Of a stretch of DNA of 64,000 bases, positions 30,064-40,056 are shown one piece after another. Location of the stretch: the NCBI GenBank assembly GCA_029851415.1, contig CM056743.1, positions 90,246,501 to 90,310,500 on the forward strand, read 5' to 3'. The stretch comes from Eretmocerus hayati (lineage: Eukaryota > Arthropoda > Insecta > Hymenoptera > Aphelinidae). The position numbers and the translations under genes are program-made. How positions within the stretch are numbered: position 1 is the first letter of the stretch; every line of letters begins with the position of its first letter. The notes under the pieces were generated by a model. It was not told the DNA's origin. It saw nothing but the letters and a program-made list of their open reading frames with translations, and did no database searches.

Positions 30064-30315
30064 CTGGCCAAAAATCGAATAGGCCCTCACTTTGCTTCTG
30101 ATGAAGTTGTTCTAATTTGTAATAAGACTGAAACAGTGTCGCGAGGATACAGAGAAGAATTCGTGCAGAAAGACATCAATCTCAAGCTTGTAACTGAAAC
30201 TATCAGAATCATTCCATCAACTGTTCTGCATGACTTGGAGCAAGATATTTTTTATGACCATAGGAAAGAATTGATCTACTCAGTTATTCAAGGCTACATT
30301 GATAGAAGATTGTAA
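30064..30315 (+). pseudogene. P/THAP9-type transposase, terminal domain
   Basis: An 83-codon frame, open from 30064 and ending TAA 30313-30315, carries KNRIGPHFASDEVVLICNKT, the family motif near the extreme C-terminus (normally KN-GGL-PS-DVV-IC). A helical segment follows (LEQDIFYDHRKELIYSVIQG). It lies about 1.8 kb from the previous transposase block, with satellite-like repeats between. It has no ATG near its start and so is an internal fragment. Confidence 0.7.
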
Positions 30316-30959
30316 AATGAATCCGATAAACTTAATGACAGAGTGGTGCGCACGCGTATTCAATCGAATAAGCAAACTCAATTTGAAAATTAGTGAAGAT
30401 TTTTCCAACATGTGGCTTGCTCTTGTCATAAATATGCCAAATATTGGAAAAAGTGCCTATTGAGCAAAATAAAGGCACTGAATGGACCTATGGAAGTTTT
30501 AATGGTCTTTACCGCACATACTGGTTGATGATGTACACCAAAGTAGAATCTTTCCATCGTCTTCGACGATTGAAAAATTGGTTAAAAATGATTAGTCAGC
30601 TTACTCAATTGCGTCTTCATACCAAAACGTATGTTCATAGTGATTTGAACTGTCATTCTGAGTTACCATAACACTGAAAAAACTGTGAGAAATAAATGAG
30701 AGCAACCAAATATAGTTGTGGACACTATTTTTTACTACCTACATCCATTCCTACCTTTCAAATTTCCGATAGGAGAAGTTATACATCATCCATCACAAAC
30801 CCGTAGTCGTATGAAATACGAGGAAAATTTTAGAATCGATTCGTGTCTAGGGGGAAAAAGCAGGTGAAAGCTTTATAGATCAGCTGTGTTAATTGCAAGT
30901 TCCATCCATTTAATAATATGCCTGTTCCCTAGTATATATACTCTCTCATACTGCCCGTT
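30316..30959. other. Non-coding stretch
   Basis: Contains a 75-codon ORF (30444-30671) without recognisable features. Otherwise AT-rich with no repeats seen. Confidence 0.4.
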
Positions 30960-31185
30960 ACAGGCATGCAAACGCGTTGGCCGCATCGCGGAATAATCGT
31001 AGAAGAGGTATACAGATGTTACAGTCACTCACATTTCTACGCAAATCTACACGGACGCCCCTTCCACCCCTTTCCCCAATCTTCATTTATCTTCCGTCTC
31101 TCTCACAATCCCTCACGCTCTCGAGTGCCACTCCTCTCCTCTATTCGTTGTATCTCTGTGATATGCACACACTGTAAGCGAGAAC
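30960..31185 (+). repeat. Dispersed repeat copy B
   Basis: Pairs with the reverse-strand copy at 21660-21960. The pyrimidine-rich core at 31,080-31,165 is best conserved. Confidence 0.45.
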
Positions 31186-31208
31186 AGTCCCATACACTGT
31201 GACTTCCA

Positions 31209-31375
31209 TATGGGCCCGCTCCCCAACAGGCGTAAGATACTATACGGGAGCCAGCCTGCTTTCCAACACGTAGAGGATGGCTATAGGGGGCACGCTTGTT
31301 CCTTTATAGTATCTTGCGCGTGTTGAGGAGCGAGCTCACCTTCCAACACGTGAAGGGTCGCTATAAGGTAAAAGC
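31209..31375 (+). repeat. Left outer inverted repeat
   Basis: CTCCCCAACAGGCGTAAGAT and AACACGTAGAGGATGGCTAT blocks match the reverse complement of 37,800-37,965 with roughly one mismatch per five to six bases. Confidence 0.7.
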
Positions 31376-31830
31376 ACCAGTAGCTGGACACCACGCCGCG
31401 AGGCAGCTATAGCTGGACAGTTGCTTCGTCACTCGAGTATAATTACTACAAACGTCAAATCCTCATTGAAAATACATGATTCTCATCGGAAGTACTTTAT
31501 CTATGATGAGATAAATCTTCTCAATAGTCGTATAGGCGAGAAATTTGATGCGAGAATACTTTGTGATGGTCAACAACGGCAGTCTCTCGCAGCAAGGATC
31601 ATTAGATTCGCGAGGCTTCAGCGTAGATGACGTCGAAACTTGGGACATGCTCTTACATCACGCGAAAACAATAAATCTGTCCGGTTTTCTGATTAATCGT
31701 TTGTTGCCACCGTGAATTCGTGTTTCTTCATACATGTAGTGAAATATCTCCGGTTATTCTCGGGAATTTTAGTGTCCAGGTCCACGTGCCGTATCGGTTG
31801 AAGTTTTCTATAGCTGGACAGTGCATTTCA
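31371..31830 (+). repeat. Left inner TIR and subterminal GCTGGACAG motifs
   Basis: AAGGTAAAAGCACC lies at 31371, then GTAGCTGGACA (31384), ATAGCTGGACAG (31408), GTGTCCAGG (31771) and ATAGCTGGACAG (31809). Opposed copies lie at 37,250-37,535. Confidence 0.65.
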
Positions 31831-32024
31831 GTGTGAAAATCGACAACTTTGTTGATAAAACTACCTTAAAGCAGTTATTTGTGTTGCGGAGTGCTGACAG
31901 ATCATAAAAGATTGGGCGGTATACGTTGATTCCTGTGCTAACCACACTGTAAAATACGCTGCTAAGAGTGATTAGCAGAATGCTTTCTCACGGCGTTATA
32001 TGATGATAATTTTAACGAAAAAGG

Positions 32025-32610
32025 AAGTATCCCATATTTTAAGTTTTTCTTTTGAGGGAGCATTTCAGAGAGATTTGGGTCATCTAAAAGAAGGTTTTTC
32101 CAAAATATCTGTTGTTCGGTCGAGAGAAAATTTTGATATAGTCGATTCAAAGATGATTAAACTGGAGTCCTCTGTGAAAATTTCCTTCTCCCGGAAAGAT
32201 CTTCATTTGAATAATGTTTTACGGATTTTATGAAAATTCCGTATCAGCCAATCGATTCAGAATGGCACATAAGTAAGTCTTTAGGTCATTAAAATTTAGA
32301 TAAATGAGTCGTAAATGATGATACGAGGGAAAAATGAATATTAATTCAAATGTTCTACTTTTTTTTGAGTTATTCTTTCGAGGAAGCTTCTTAGAGAGAT
32401 TCAAGCCAGCTAGACTGAGGATTTTTTAACAATATCCATCGATTGGTTGAGACGAAATTTGGATGCAAGGGGCTTAAAAAGGGTCAAAATGAAATTTTTT
32501 GTGGAAATTTTGATTTTTTCGAAAATTTGAGATCTGTGAAGATTTTATAAAATTTCGGTATTAGCAAATCGATATATCATGCAGAAAAAATCATAGTTTA
32601 GGTGACTCAA
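32025..32610 (+). repeat. Diverged tandem duplication, about 320-bp period
   Basis: Copies at about 32030-32290 and 32350-32610 align by eye over TTTTTCTTTTGAGGGAGC / TTATTCTTTCGAGGAAGC and CCAATCGAT / GCAAATCGAT. Confidence 0.5.
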
Positions 32611-33059
32611 TTCGTGGTGAGACGGTGTGAGCAAAAGATATTCGTGTATTAAGAGTCGAAATTTGAGCTGTTTTGCTCTAAAAACCCCATTGATCAAATT
32701 CAACTGGGAGCTGAGAGCTGCCAAATCACTGGGCTCTCAGAAATTGGATTCTGTACAACTCGTAGAAAACCAAAAATTGATATGGTGAACAGTAAAAGAG
32801 AAAGCGTGTCCGATAGAAAACAACACACACACGGACAAAGGGGTGCAAAGATGAGGCTCTGACGGATTTGGAAGGCCATTAGGAGGAGGAGTGTTACCTA
32901 CAATTGATAGATTTTGGCGAGAGAAAGAGAATGGTCTGAGGCTTTTTCAGATAAACGGAATTTTGTTGAAGGAAATATTGGTTTTAGTGGAAAATTTGAT
33001 CAACATTTTGCTGGGGTGAAAACAAAGCTTTCTCTTTAGAGAAAGCAAAATGGCAATGG

Positions 33060-33240
33060 GTTTCAACCAAATATTCAACTACGGTAGTTGAAAAATCGAA
33101 TCAACTACGGTAGTTGGGAAAAATTTCAACTAATTGTAGCTGAATTCCAATTCCGTAGTTGAATCTGAATTCAACTACGGAATAGAAAATTTTTTTCAAC
33201 AACCGCATTGAAATTCAGCTACCTGAGTTGAATTCTTCCT
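33060..33240. repeat. Array of TCAACTACGGTAGTTGA palindromes
   Basis: Six to eight imperfect copies of a 14-18-bp palindrome (CAACTACGGTAGTTG and variants) are spaced 20-35 bases apart. A matching array lies at 36695-36850. Confidence 0.8.
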
Positions 33241-34518
33241 CACGAGTCAATTCTCGGGATAATTTCTGACGAGTTCGGTTAGCTCTAATTGGCATTCATC
33301 ATCCTGATTCTTTTGAGGGTGGCATGAAGCTCAAACTCATTTGAGGACAAATGAATGAATGTGGTAGAAGAATATAAGCGAATCCTCGAAAGAAAAGGCA
33401 ACGTCTGTAATTTTTGAAATAAAGTGAGGGAAAGATGAAAATCGGATCGTCTTCGTAAATATAATAATACTATTATGAAAATATTCAAATCCAAAACTCT
33501 CGGAAAAATAGCAACGTGAGATTCTTCAGAGGAACTGTAAACATAGCGCACATTTGCGATCGCTTGCGTGGCTAAACCAACGACCATCGCGGATTATCGC
33601 GCAACGCTACTACAATGTTTTGATGCATGTTCATTATACATCATCAACTTGTTGTATACACCTAGTAAAGGTATACATTGCGTATATGAGTAATTCCGTG
33701 GAAGCTATGACATAATGTGTGCCTGCTTGTACGAACCCTTTAAACGCTCAGGGAAAGATTCGTTCATTTTTGGCATATGTTTTGGTGCTATTTCTGGCGC
33801 GATCGTTGGTATTCCGATCCCGGGTCGCCCAAAAAATTGTCATCGAAAAAGGGGTAAAAATGTCAGTTGCATGCGCTGTGGTTTTTCTCCATTCCGACCT
33901 TTGTCGAAATGGAGTGTAAAGCGCCCCGGTGGGGGTCACTCGGGATTCGGGAGGGCAAACTCATCAAACATAATGCTATCAAGCACCAAATAGCACTGCT
34001 ATAAGAGCCCAAAGACCATCTTTGTGTGTGTATGACGAGCACATACATTTTGTGGCGCAATTTTACTTGTAATTGTACCCCCTTAATTTCCCTCGATAAA
34101 AATACCTCAATTCAGGCTTTTTCGTACCAATTTATTCTTCAAGGAAATCGTCAGGCGCAACTTCTTCATGCCCCAAATTATCGAAGAGATTTGATAGTCA
34201 CACTTTGAGGAGTACGTTTCCCCAAAAATCTAGTTTTGTCAAATTGTTATGTCAGGTCCGTGTGGTACTAGTCACTTTTTTCAAAGTATCTAATATGAAA
34301 ACCCCAAAACCTCAAGACTGTAGCTTGAACCGTCTGGCCGTGAGATCGATTTTAGTGTCAGATGTCAGGTTTCCGTGTGCAGCTCGAAATGTCAGGTTCC
34401 GTGCGACGCATACTATGTTATGCGTGGATCCTTATCTGATGAGCGGTAATCTTTATGGCATCCATCGTTGAAAGCGCGACTTTCGACGATGGATAGCCAC
34501 AAAATTCTGTATTCTCGT

Positions 34519-34602
34519 GCCGAAAACGCGTTTATCAACAACACTCGTGCTGTTACTGCGTAACAGCATTCGTTCCGTTGAATAAACGCATTTTCGGCAA
34601 CT
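34519..34602. repeat. Hairpin with an inner hairpin
   Basis: GCCGAAAACGCGTTTATCAAC pairs with GTTGAATAAACGCATTTTCGGC, and inside them GCTGTTAC-TGC-GTAACAGC forms a second stem. An extra palindrome, CCATCGTTGAAAG ... CTTTCGACGATGG, lies just upstream (34461-34491). Confidence 0.75.
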
Positions 34603-34639
34603 CAATTCATAATATACCATTATATTCGTGCCCAAGTTT

Positions 34640-34787
34640 GGCTGCATTTTCACGCTGGCGATTTTTCGCCGCGGCGAGCGATCTTCGCCATTAGTGTGAG
34701 AGAGAACGACTGATACAACTTCCTCTCTCACACCAATGGCGAAGATCGCTCGCCGCGGCGAAAAATCGCCAGCGTGAAAATGTAGCC
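34640..34787. mobile_element. Near-perfect hairpin MITE, 148 bp
   Basis: Arms of about 65 bp begin GGCTGCATTTTCACGCTGGC and end with the complementary GTAGCC, with two or three mismatches. They contain CGCCGCGGCG, itself palindromic. GC-rich in AT-rich surroundings. No clear target duplication. Confidence 0.8.
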
Positions 34788-35170
34788 TTAGTTTATGCTA
34801 TATACGTCTCAAAAAGTCGGGAAATTCATCTTCAAACCCTCGAGAGTGAGATTTGGGGTTAGCACATAAATATTCATGCCTTTGTGTTAGGGTTCGATTG
34901 ACTCCAAAGATCGTCTCAGGACTGCCAGTTGGAATTTTGTGACATTTCCTCCTGTTGAATAAATGATGTGTTCATATTCACTCTAGATTCACTGCTGTTG
35001 ATTCCCAAACCAACATACTTTGATCCCTCAAACCAATAGAATTCGAATTAGTTCACCAAATTTTGGATCGCTTTTTCCACGTAGGAACGGCTTCTGATCC
35101 CGAATTTTTGTTTTGTGGCTGAATACATATCAACTGAGATGATCCCGTAAATTACTTCTACATAGCTCTG

Positions 35171-36322
35171 CACGGCGAGTCGGAAGGCCGAAAAATTGAA
35201 AGTTGCGTGAACATGGGAAATTCCTATGGGATATGTTTTGTGGTATCCTCAACATCATTTTCCCACAAGAATGAAAAAAATTCGCTGGGGATCCCAAAAT
35301 GAAGCGAATTCTTCGATTTTTTCACCTCGTTCACTAGTAAAATCGATCTTTCACTCTGTATCACAGCTTTGAATCGGCTCTGAAATTTTTTCATATGTTT
35401 ATAATATGAAAGGCTCTATCTTATCATCGGGAAGATGTATCGGAACATTTTCTCATGGACGGGGGGAAATGTTTACTCGACGAAGAATCTTCCACAAAGG
35501 CCCGAGAAGACTGACAACATAGTATTCCCATGAACTGTCTTTTATTAAGAAATCGATATTCTCTCCCACAAAATGCCAACAAACAGTTCTAGTTGCATAA
35601 GATGGCGTAAATCATGAATTTTTCCTACAACTAAATACAGCTCTCCACTCTGGTCAAGACAAATATTGGTCAACACAGTCTCTTTCAATGCTCATCATGA
35701 GTCCAAGGAATAGACATGGCGTGTGTCTAGAATATTATTCCATGTCAAGTAGGTAGAGAATATCTGTGAAACTATATCAATAGAAAGCTTTCATAGATAG
35801 ATATGAACACTGTGCGCCGACAGCTTTCACCAAGTCTCACGCGCCCACAACCTTTCAACGGCCGTAGATATCACAACACTGGCGATTTTTCAATCTAGAA
35901 AAGCTTGACAATTAGAGCTCTCTCGTAATAACGGCTCTGATGGGACAAAGCTCGATCAATTTGTGAGAAAACGTCGGTACCGGCAGGGCTGATGCGCTAC
36001 TCTGTCAGATGGGAATAAGTCTCGGGCACCGCATCTGGTCTGAATTTTTACTCCAGATTTTGAAAGATGAGACTTTTTCACATCAATCTATATGTTTCTA
36101 TAATCTCTCAGAGCTGATTCAAAGCTGTGATGCGGAGTGGAAGATCGATTCTACTAGTGAATGAGGTGAAAAAATCGGAGAAATTGGTTTTATTTTAAAT
36201 TCCCCAAGCGAATTTTTCTTCATTCTTATGGGAAAATGATGTTGCGGGTACCCCAAAACATATCCCACAAGAATTTTCCATGTTCACGCAACTTTCACTT
36301 TTTGGCCTTCCGACTCGCCGTG
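35171..36322. mobile_element. Fold-back element, 1.15 kb, arms about 220 bp
   Basis: The left arm begins CACGGCGAGTCGGAAGGCC and the right arm ends with its complement; similarity extends to about 35,390 and 36,105. The interior of about 0.7 kb is non-coding. No transposase. Confidence 0.8.
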
Positions 36323-36694
36323 TCTGGCAGACGATTCCGTATGAAGTTTCTTGAACACTCGCAGTATTTAATCAGCATTCGGATCTACAGTCAATAGAGA
36401 GAGAGAAGTCTCCCGAATTTTTTGTGGATAATTCCGCATAACATTGCTGAATTCTCGACATCATTTACTCTTTTTCTGATGAGCATGTAGAATGGAAGCA
36501 CTGTATGATCAATGATATTACATCACCAGTCTCACTCGTCTGAACTTTTGTCATTGTGTATCTCACGGTATAATAAGTACTTTACAAACAGTAGTCAAAC
36601 CCAAGCGAGGAGAGTAACAAATTTTACACATCAATGTTACCTCCATGACCAACATATTGGACGCGACTTCTTCCGAACTTCTCCGCAGACATTT

Positions 36695-36850
36695 TTCAAC
36701 TCATATAGTTGAATTTCAAATACGTAGTTGAATTTTCAACTACGTTGTTGAAATATATTTCAACTACTGAGTTGAAACAAATTTCAACTACGTAGTTGAG
36801 AAACCGGTTCAACTACGTAGTTTAAACATTTTTCACTTTCGTAGTTGAAA
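36695..36850. repeat. Second array of CAACTACGTAGTTG palindromes
   Basis: About seven copies, including the perfect CAACTACGTAGTTG. Same motif family as 33060-33240, differing in the central bases. Confidence 0.8.
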
Positions 36851-37244
36851 AAAACGTTGCACATTCTTTACAGTGTAAGTTTTCGCTCTCACGTGGAATC
36901 TAACCTCAAAGTACACAGGCTTGCACGCACTTACATTGGGCTGCCGTAAGAAATGCGTACTACAGTGTTGTTGGGAATATTTACTGAGTGAATTGTCTCA
37001 GAGTCAATCACATATTCACAGAGAATCCTGATTCCAGCATTATTCATATCCCACACTCGAGATTTCTATTTAAAAATAGCAAAATATGTACACAAACAAT
37101 ACGATTTGATGCTCATACAATTCGAGTGTATTAACGTCGATTATTACTGCGAGGACTCTTAAAAATCATCCAAGAGGCAAGTTCTATTCTATTTACGACA
37201 CTAACGTTCAAAAATTCCGTAAGAACAATTATTTCAACACCTGA

Positions 37245-37535
37245 AATTCACTGTCCAAGTATACGCTCCCGCTGTCCAGAATTAGGTGTCTCTCGAGATG
37301 CTGTCGAGAAACCCCTGTCCAGGAATAGGTGGGAATCGAACCTCTTCGTATTTTAATCTTCCTGACAATAATTCGGGGATTTCTTGAACGAAACAAATTA
37401 GAATAGAAAGATATTCACCGACACTTAATGATAGAATCACTTTTCGGTACGAAAAACGCTGTTAAAGTATAATTAAAACAATAAAATAGCGACGTCCGAA
37501 GCTGGCTGTCCAGGTACCGGTGCTTTTACCTTACG
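37245..37535 (-). repeat. Right inner TIR and subterminal CTGTCCAG motifs
   Basis: CTGTCCA occurs at about 37250, 37271, 37317 and 37507; the last runs into GGTACCGGTGCTTTTACCTT, complementary to the left inner TIR. Confidence 0.65.
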
Positions 37536-37759
37536 GGGTCACGAATCTACTCTATCCAATAATTAGTACTGAGAGGGTGATAAGGCATTTCAATACTCGT
37601 GATTCAGAAACTTGGACGTTATTGTGGTAGTCGATCGTGTGACACGATGAAGTGAGCATTGAGTTTCCTGCTCCGGACACATAAGTATTCGACTGGGAAG
37701 CTCACATGAATCGGACTTTTTCCTGTAACTCTGTGATCAATTGACCGAATTTTCCCCTG

Positions 37760-37972
37760 TAGTAGGTGAGCTATAGGGGGGCACGAGTGCCCCCCTATAG
37801 CTACCCTCTACGTATTGGGAGGCGAACTCGCTCCCCAACACGGGTAAGATACTATAAGGGAGCAAGCGTGCTCCCCTATAGCCATCTTCCCTGTGTTGGG
37901 AGGCAAGCTTGCTCCCTTTTAGTATCTTACGCGTATTGGGGAGCAAGTTCACCTCCTTGGAGCCCCCCCCCC
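37760..37972 (-). repeat. Right outer inverted repeat with a perfect palindrome
   Basis: Inverted counterpart of 31209-31375, extended on its inner side by a palindrome at 37769-37802 with 16-bp perfect arms and a 2-base centre (AGCTATAGGGGGGCAC and its complement). It ends in a C14 run. Confidence 0.75.
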
Positions 37973-37994
37973 CCCCGTTTAGTATCCTGTCTGT

Positions 37995-38103
37995 AGTATA
38001 AAATATATATTTTCATTTATAATATATATGAATATACACATATGAATACCTGTTATATATATATAAATTATATCTAAATATATATATATATATATATATA
38101 TAT
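37995..38103. repeat. AT-rich microsatellite ending in (AT)n
   Basis: TATATA-rich tract closing with about 11 AT units at 38,080-38,102. It abuts the TTTGTATAGCTTCAGATTC repeat end. Confidence 0.9.
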
Positions 38104-38520
38104 TTGTATAGCTTCAGATTCTGGGATGCAAAATATACGTCATATATATTCATATTCCGGGACGCATAATTTGTTCCTTATAAAATTCTCGGCCTCGAAA
38201 ATATTTCTGAAAAGTCCCGGAATTTGAAAAACGATACCTGTGGGGAGTCCCAGTATATAAGAAAGTTTCACGCATTGGATGGCCAAAATTCACATCACTT
38301 TCTCGGCCTTTTTATTTATTTTTTTATACTTTCCGGGACGTCCCAGTAATTGAGAAAATGTTGCAAAACACGGCCCAGAACTTATAAAAGATTAATGAAC
38401 GGATTCCCAATGCTGTCTTCAGAAATTTTTAGAATTTCTGGGATTTTCTTCTTGTTTATTTCCATTTTCTGGGACGTCCCAGAATTTGGGATAACATGAA
38501 GAAAAGTCTCAGAATGCGAA
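38104..38520 (+). repeat. GGGACGTCCC repeat family, left copy
   Basis: Contains CCGGGAC/CTGGGAC motifs and the 10-bp palindrome GGGACGTCCC at 38335-38344 and 38471-38480. The end TTTGTATAGCTTCAGATTC is inverted at 62,299-62,320. Confidence 0.7.
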
Positions 38521-39009
38521 TAGTAGATCTTGAAATGGGTTCTCAATGCTGCCTGTAATATTTGATCTCCCAGATGGTTGCAGCGATAATGATTATTCGG
38601 GTCACTCATCAGGATACCCATTTGACCTATCCCGCACCAACCCGCACGAAACTGAAATCAACATATCTAGAAACAACTCCAAATTCAGGAAGTGTTTGCG
38701 ATCACAAATCAGCCTGACTATGAATTGTTTAATTTATCTAATTCAAATATAAGAACCAGGTGGATATTGCACTCAACTGAATAATTTATTATTAGAAAAT
38801 AAACCGCCCCCTGATGAACATAAACTCTCATAACAATTAACATGAATGTACAGTAATGACCAGAAAATACATCATTATATAATAATCAAGAATACTCTTA
38901 GTAACGTAATGATTAGGAAATCAATCTTACAATTTCATCAATTATCTCCCAATGATGCATTCAGTCTCGAGGACTTCCTACAAACTCCTCTCCTCAGACT
39001 CGATTTGAC
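38521..39009. other. Non-coding stretch
   Basis: No repeat or convincing ORF seen. Confidence 0.4.
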
Positions 39010-39243
39010 TTAGAATGCGCTTCTAAACTCAGCTTTCTTTGATGAGGCCTGATCCTTCGGCTTAACATAACGAGACCGGGTCTTAGTTCCCTTTACATTT
39101 ATCAATTTTTTCGAAACTATCATCTCTTGAACGTGCTTTCCCTTCGAAATATCTCTCAACTTCAACTTTGATTCCTTGGGTTTAGCACTTTCAACTTTCC
39201 AGGTTCCGGGCGTCAGAGCGGAGTGAGAGCATAGTGGAATCTA
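39010..39243 (-). pseudogene. Possible terminal exon, Lys-rich
   Basis: An open frame of about 75 codons on the minus strand encodes a very basic tail (KESKLKLRDISKGKHVQEM, then KGTKTRSRYVKPKDQASSKK). It ends in TAA at 39010-39012. It is preceded by GTGAATAG, a weak 3' splice site, and an AATAAA-containing AT-rich tract lies downstream. The amino-acid composition looks coding, but there is no start codon, no family match and no upstream exon. It may be the remnant of a host gene. Confidence 0.25.
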
Positions 39244-39393
39244 TTCACACTCCGAGCAGGACAAACGGTTAAGATGTAAAATATCTGGGGTTTCATTCGT
39301 CCACAGTAACTGAAAAATGTTCTGGGAATTTGGAGCCAATTCAATTTCAGGATCGATCGTCTTGCTAATAGCAGTGATGTCATCAGTAATAAA

Positions 39394-40056
39394 ATACTGC
39401 AAAGTTCATGGTTTTTTGCGCACAAGTAGAGAAGTTGTGATCGGAGAGGAAATTTTTTTCAAACAAAAAATGTTGCATCTGACATAGTCCACGTGATTTA
39501 TGCGATAGATTGTTGAATTTCACATATTCCGTTGAAGAAAGTGAGTTTGTTCATAACAATTCAGCATCACTTTATATCATGAGTCAAATGATTAAAAACC
39601 AATTCGTCACTCGAGCTATTCTGTTCCTTGAAATAAGAAAGTATTCCAGACATTTTCTTCTATACCCATCATTCCCTGAGCGATTGGCGATGGGAAGGAG
39701 AAACCCAGCGCATGCCATCAATCGTCTCTGAACGCTTCGATTCATGACATGCGCTGGGTTTTTCCTTCCCATCGACAATTGCTCAAGGGATGATGGGTCT
39801 TCTATTTCAAATGAGATAATAACCCGAGAGGCATATTTATTTTTAATAATTTGATTCCTAATCCAAAGTTATGCTGGATTGTTATAAGCAAACTCGTTTT
39901 TTACAATGGAATATTTAGAATTCAACAATCCATCGCATGAATCATATGAACAATGTCATGTGAACAGTGTTAAATGCAACATTTTTTGTTTGAAAATTCT
40001 CCTTCTCCGAACGAAACTTCTCTACTTGTGGGCAAAATCCATAAACTTTGCAATAT
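39394..40056. mobile_element. Fold-back element, 663 bp
   Basis: Arms of about 320 bp (39394-39715 and 39747-40056), similar throughout and nearly identical around GCGCATG / CATGCGC at the inner edge. The right arm mirrors ACAAGTAGAGAAG and CAAAAAATGTTGCAT. Non-coding. Outer edges fade, so the exact ends and duplication are uncertain. Confidence 0.8.

Larger units (their letters stand above)
23857..30315 (+). mobile_element. Relic of a P-element/THAP9-type transposon
   Basis: In order: THAP domain exon, acidic linker exons with consensus splice sites, coiled-coil exon, RNase H-like catalytic region and two C-terminal blocks. These match the layout of P-superfamily (THAP9) transposases. All catalytic parts carry stops and frameshifts. 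It is interrupted by a fold-back MITE (24338-24689) and by simple-repeat blocks (28372-29905). I found no convincing 31-bp-type terminal repeats, so the outer limits are unknown. It could equally be a dead domesticated gene. Confidence 0.8.
31209..37972. mobile_element. Non-coding segment bounded by long inverted repeats
   Basis: The left boundary (31209-31375) and right boundary (37760-37972) are inverted copies of one sequence family, sharing CCCCAACA-GCGTAAGATACTAT and GATGGCTATAGGGG-type blocks over about 150 bp. Just inside, a second inverted pair (AAGGTAAAAGCACC at about 31371; GGTGCTTTTACCTT at about 37518) is followed by repeated CTGGACAG/CTGTCCAG motifs. The interior has no transposase or ORF over about 100 codons. 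It could be one large non-autonomous DNA transposon or a nest of several. Confidence 0.55.

Noticed and set aside
31421..31630. 69-codon ORF inside the 31-38 kb segment
   Set aside because: Length is within chance, no motif, and it is flanked by subterminal repeat motifs.
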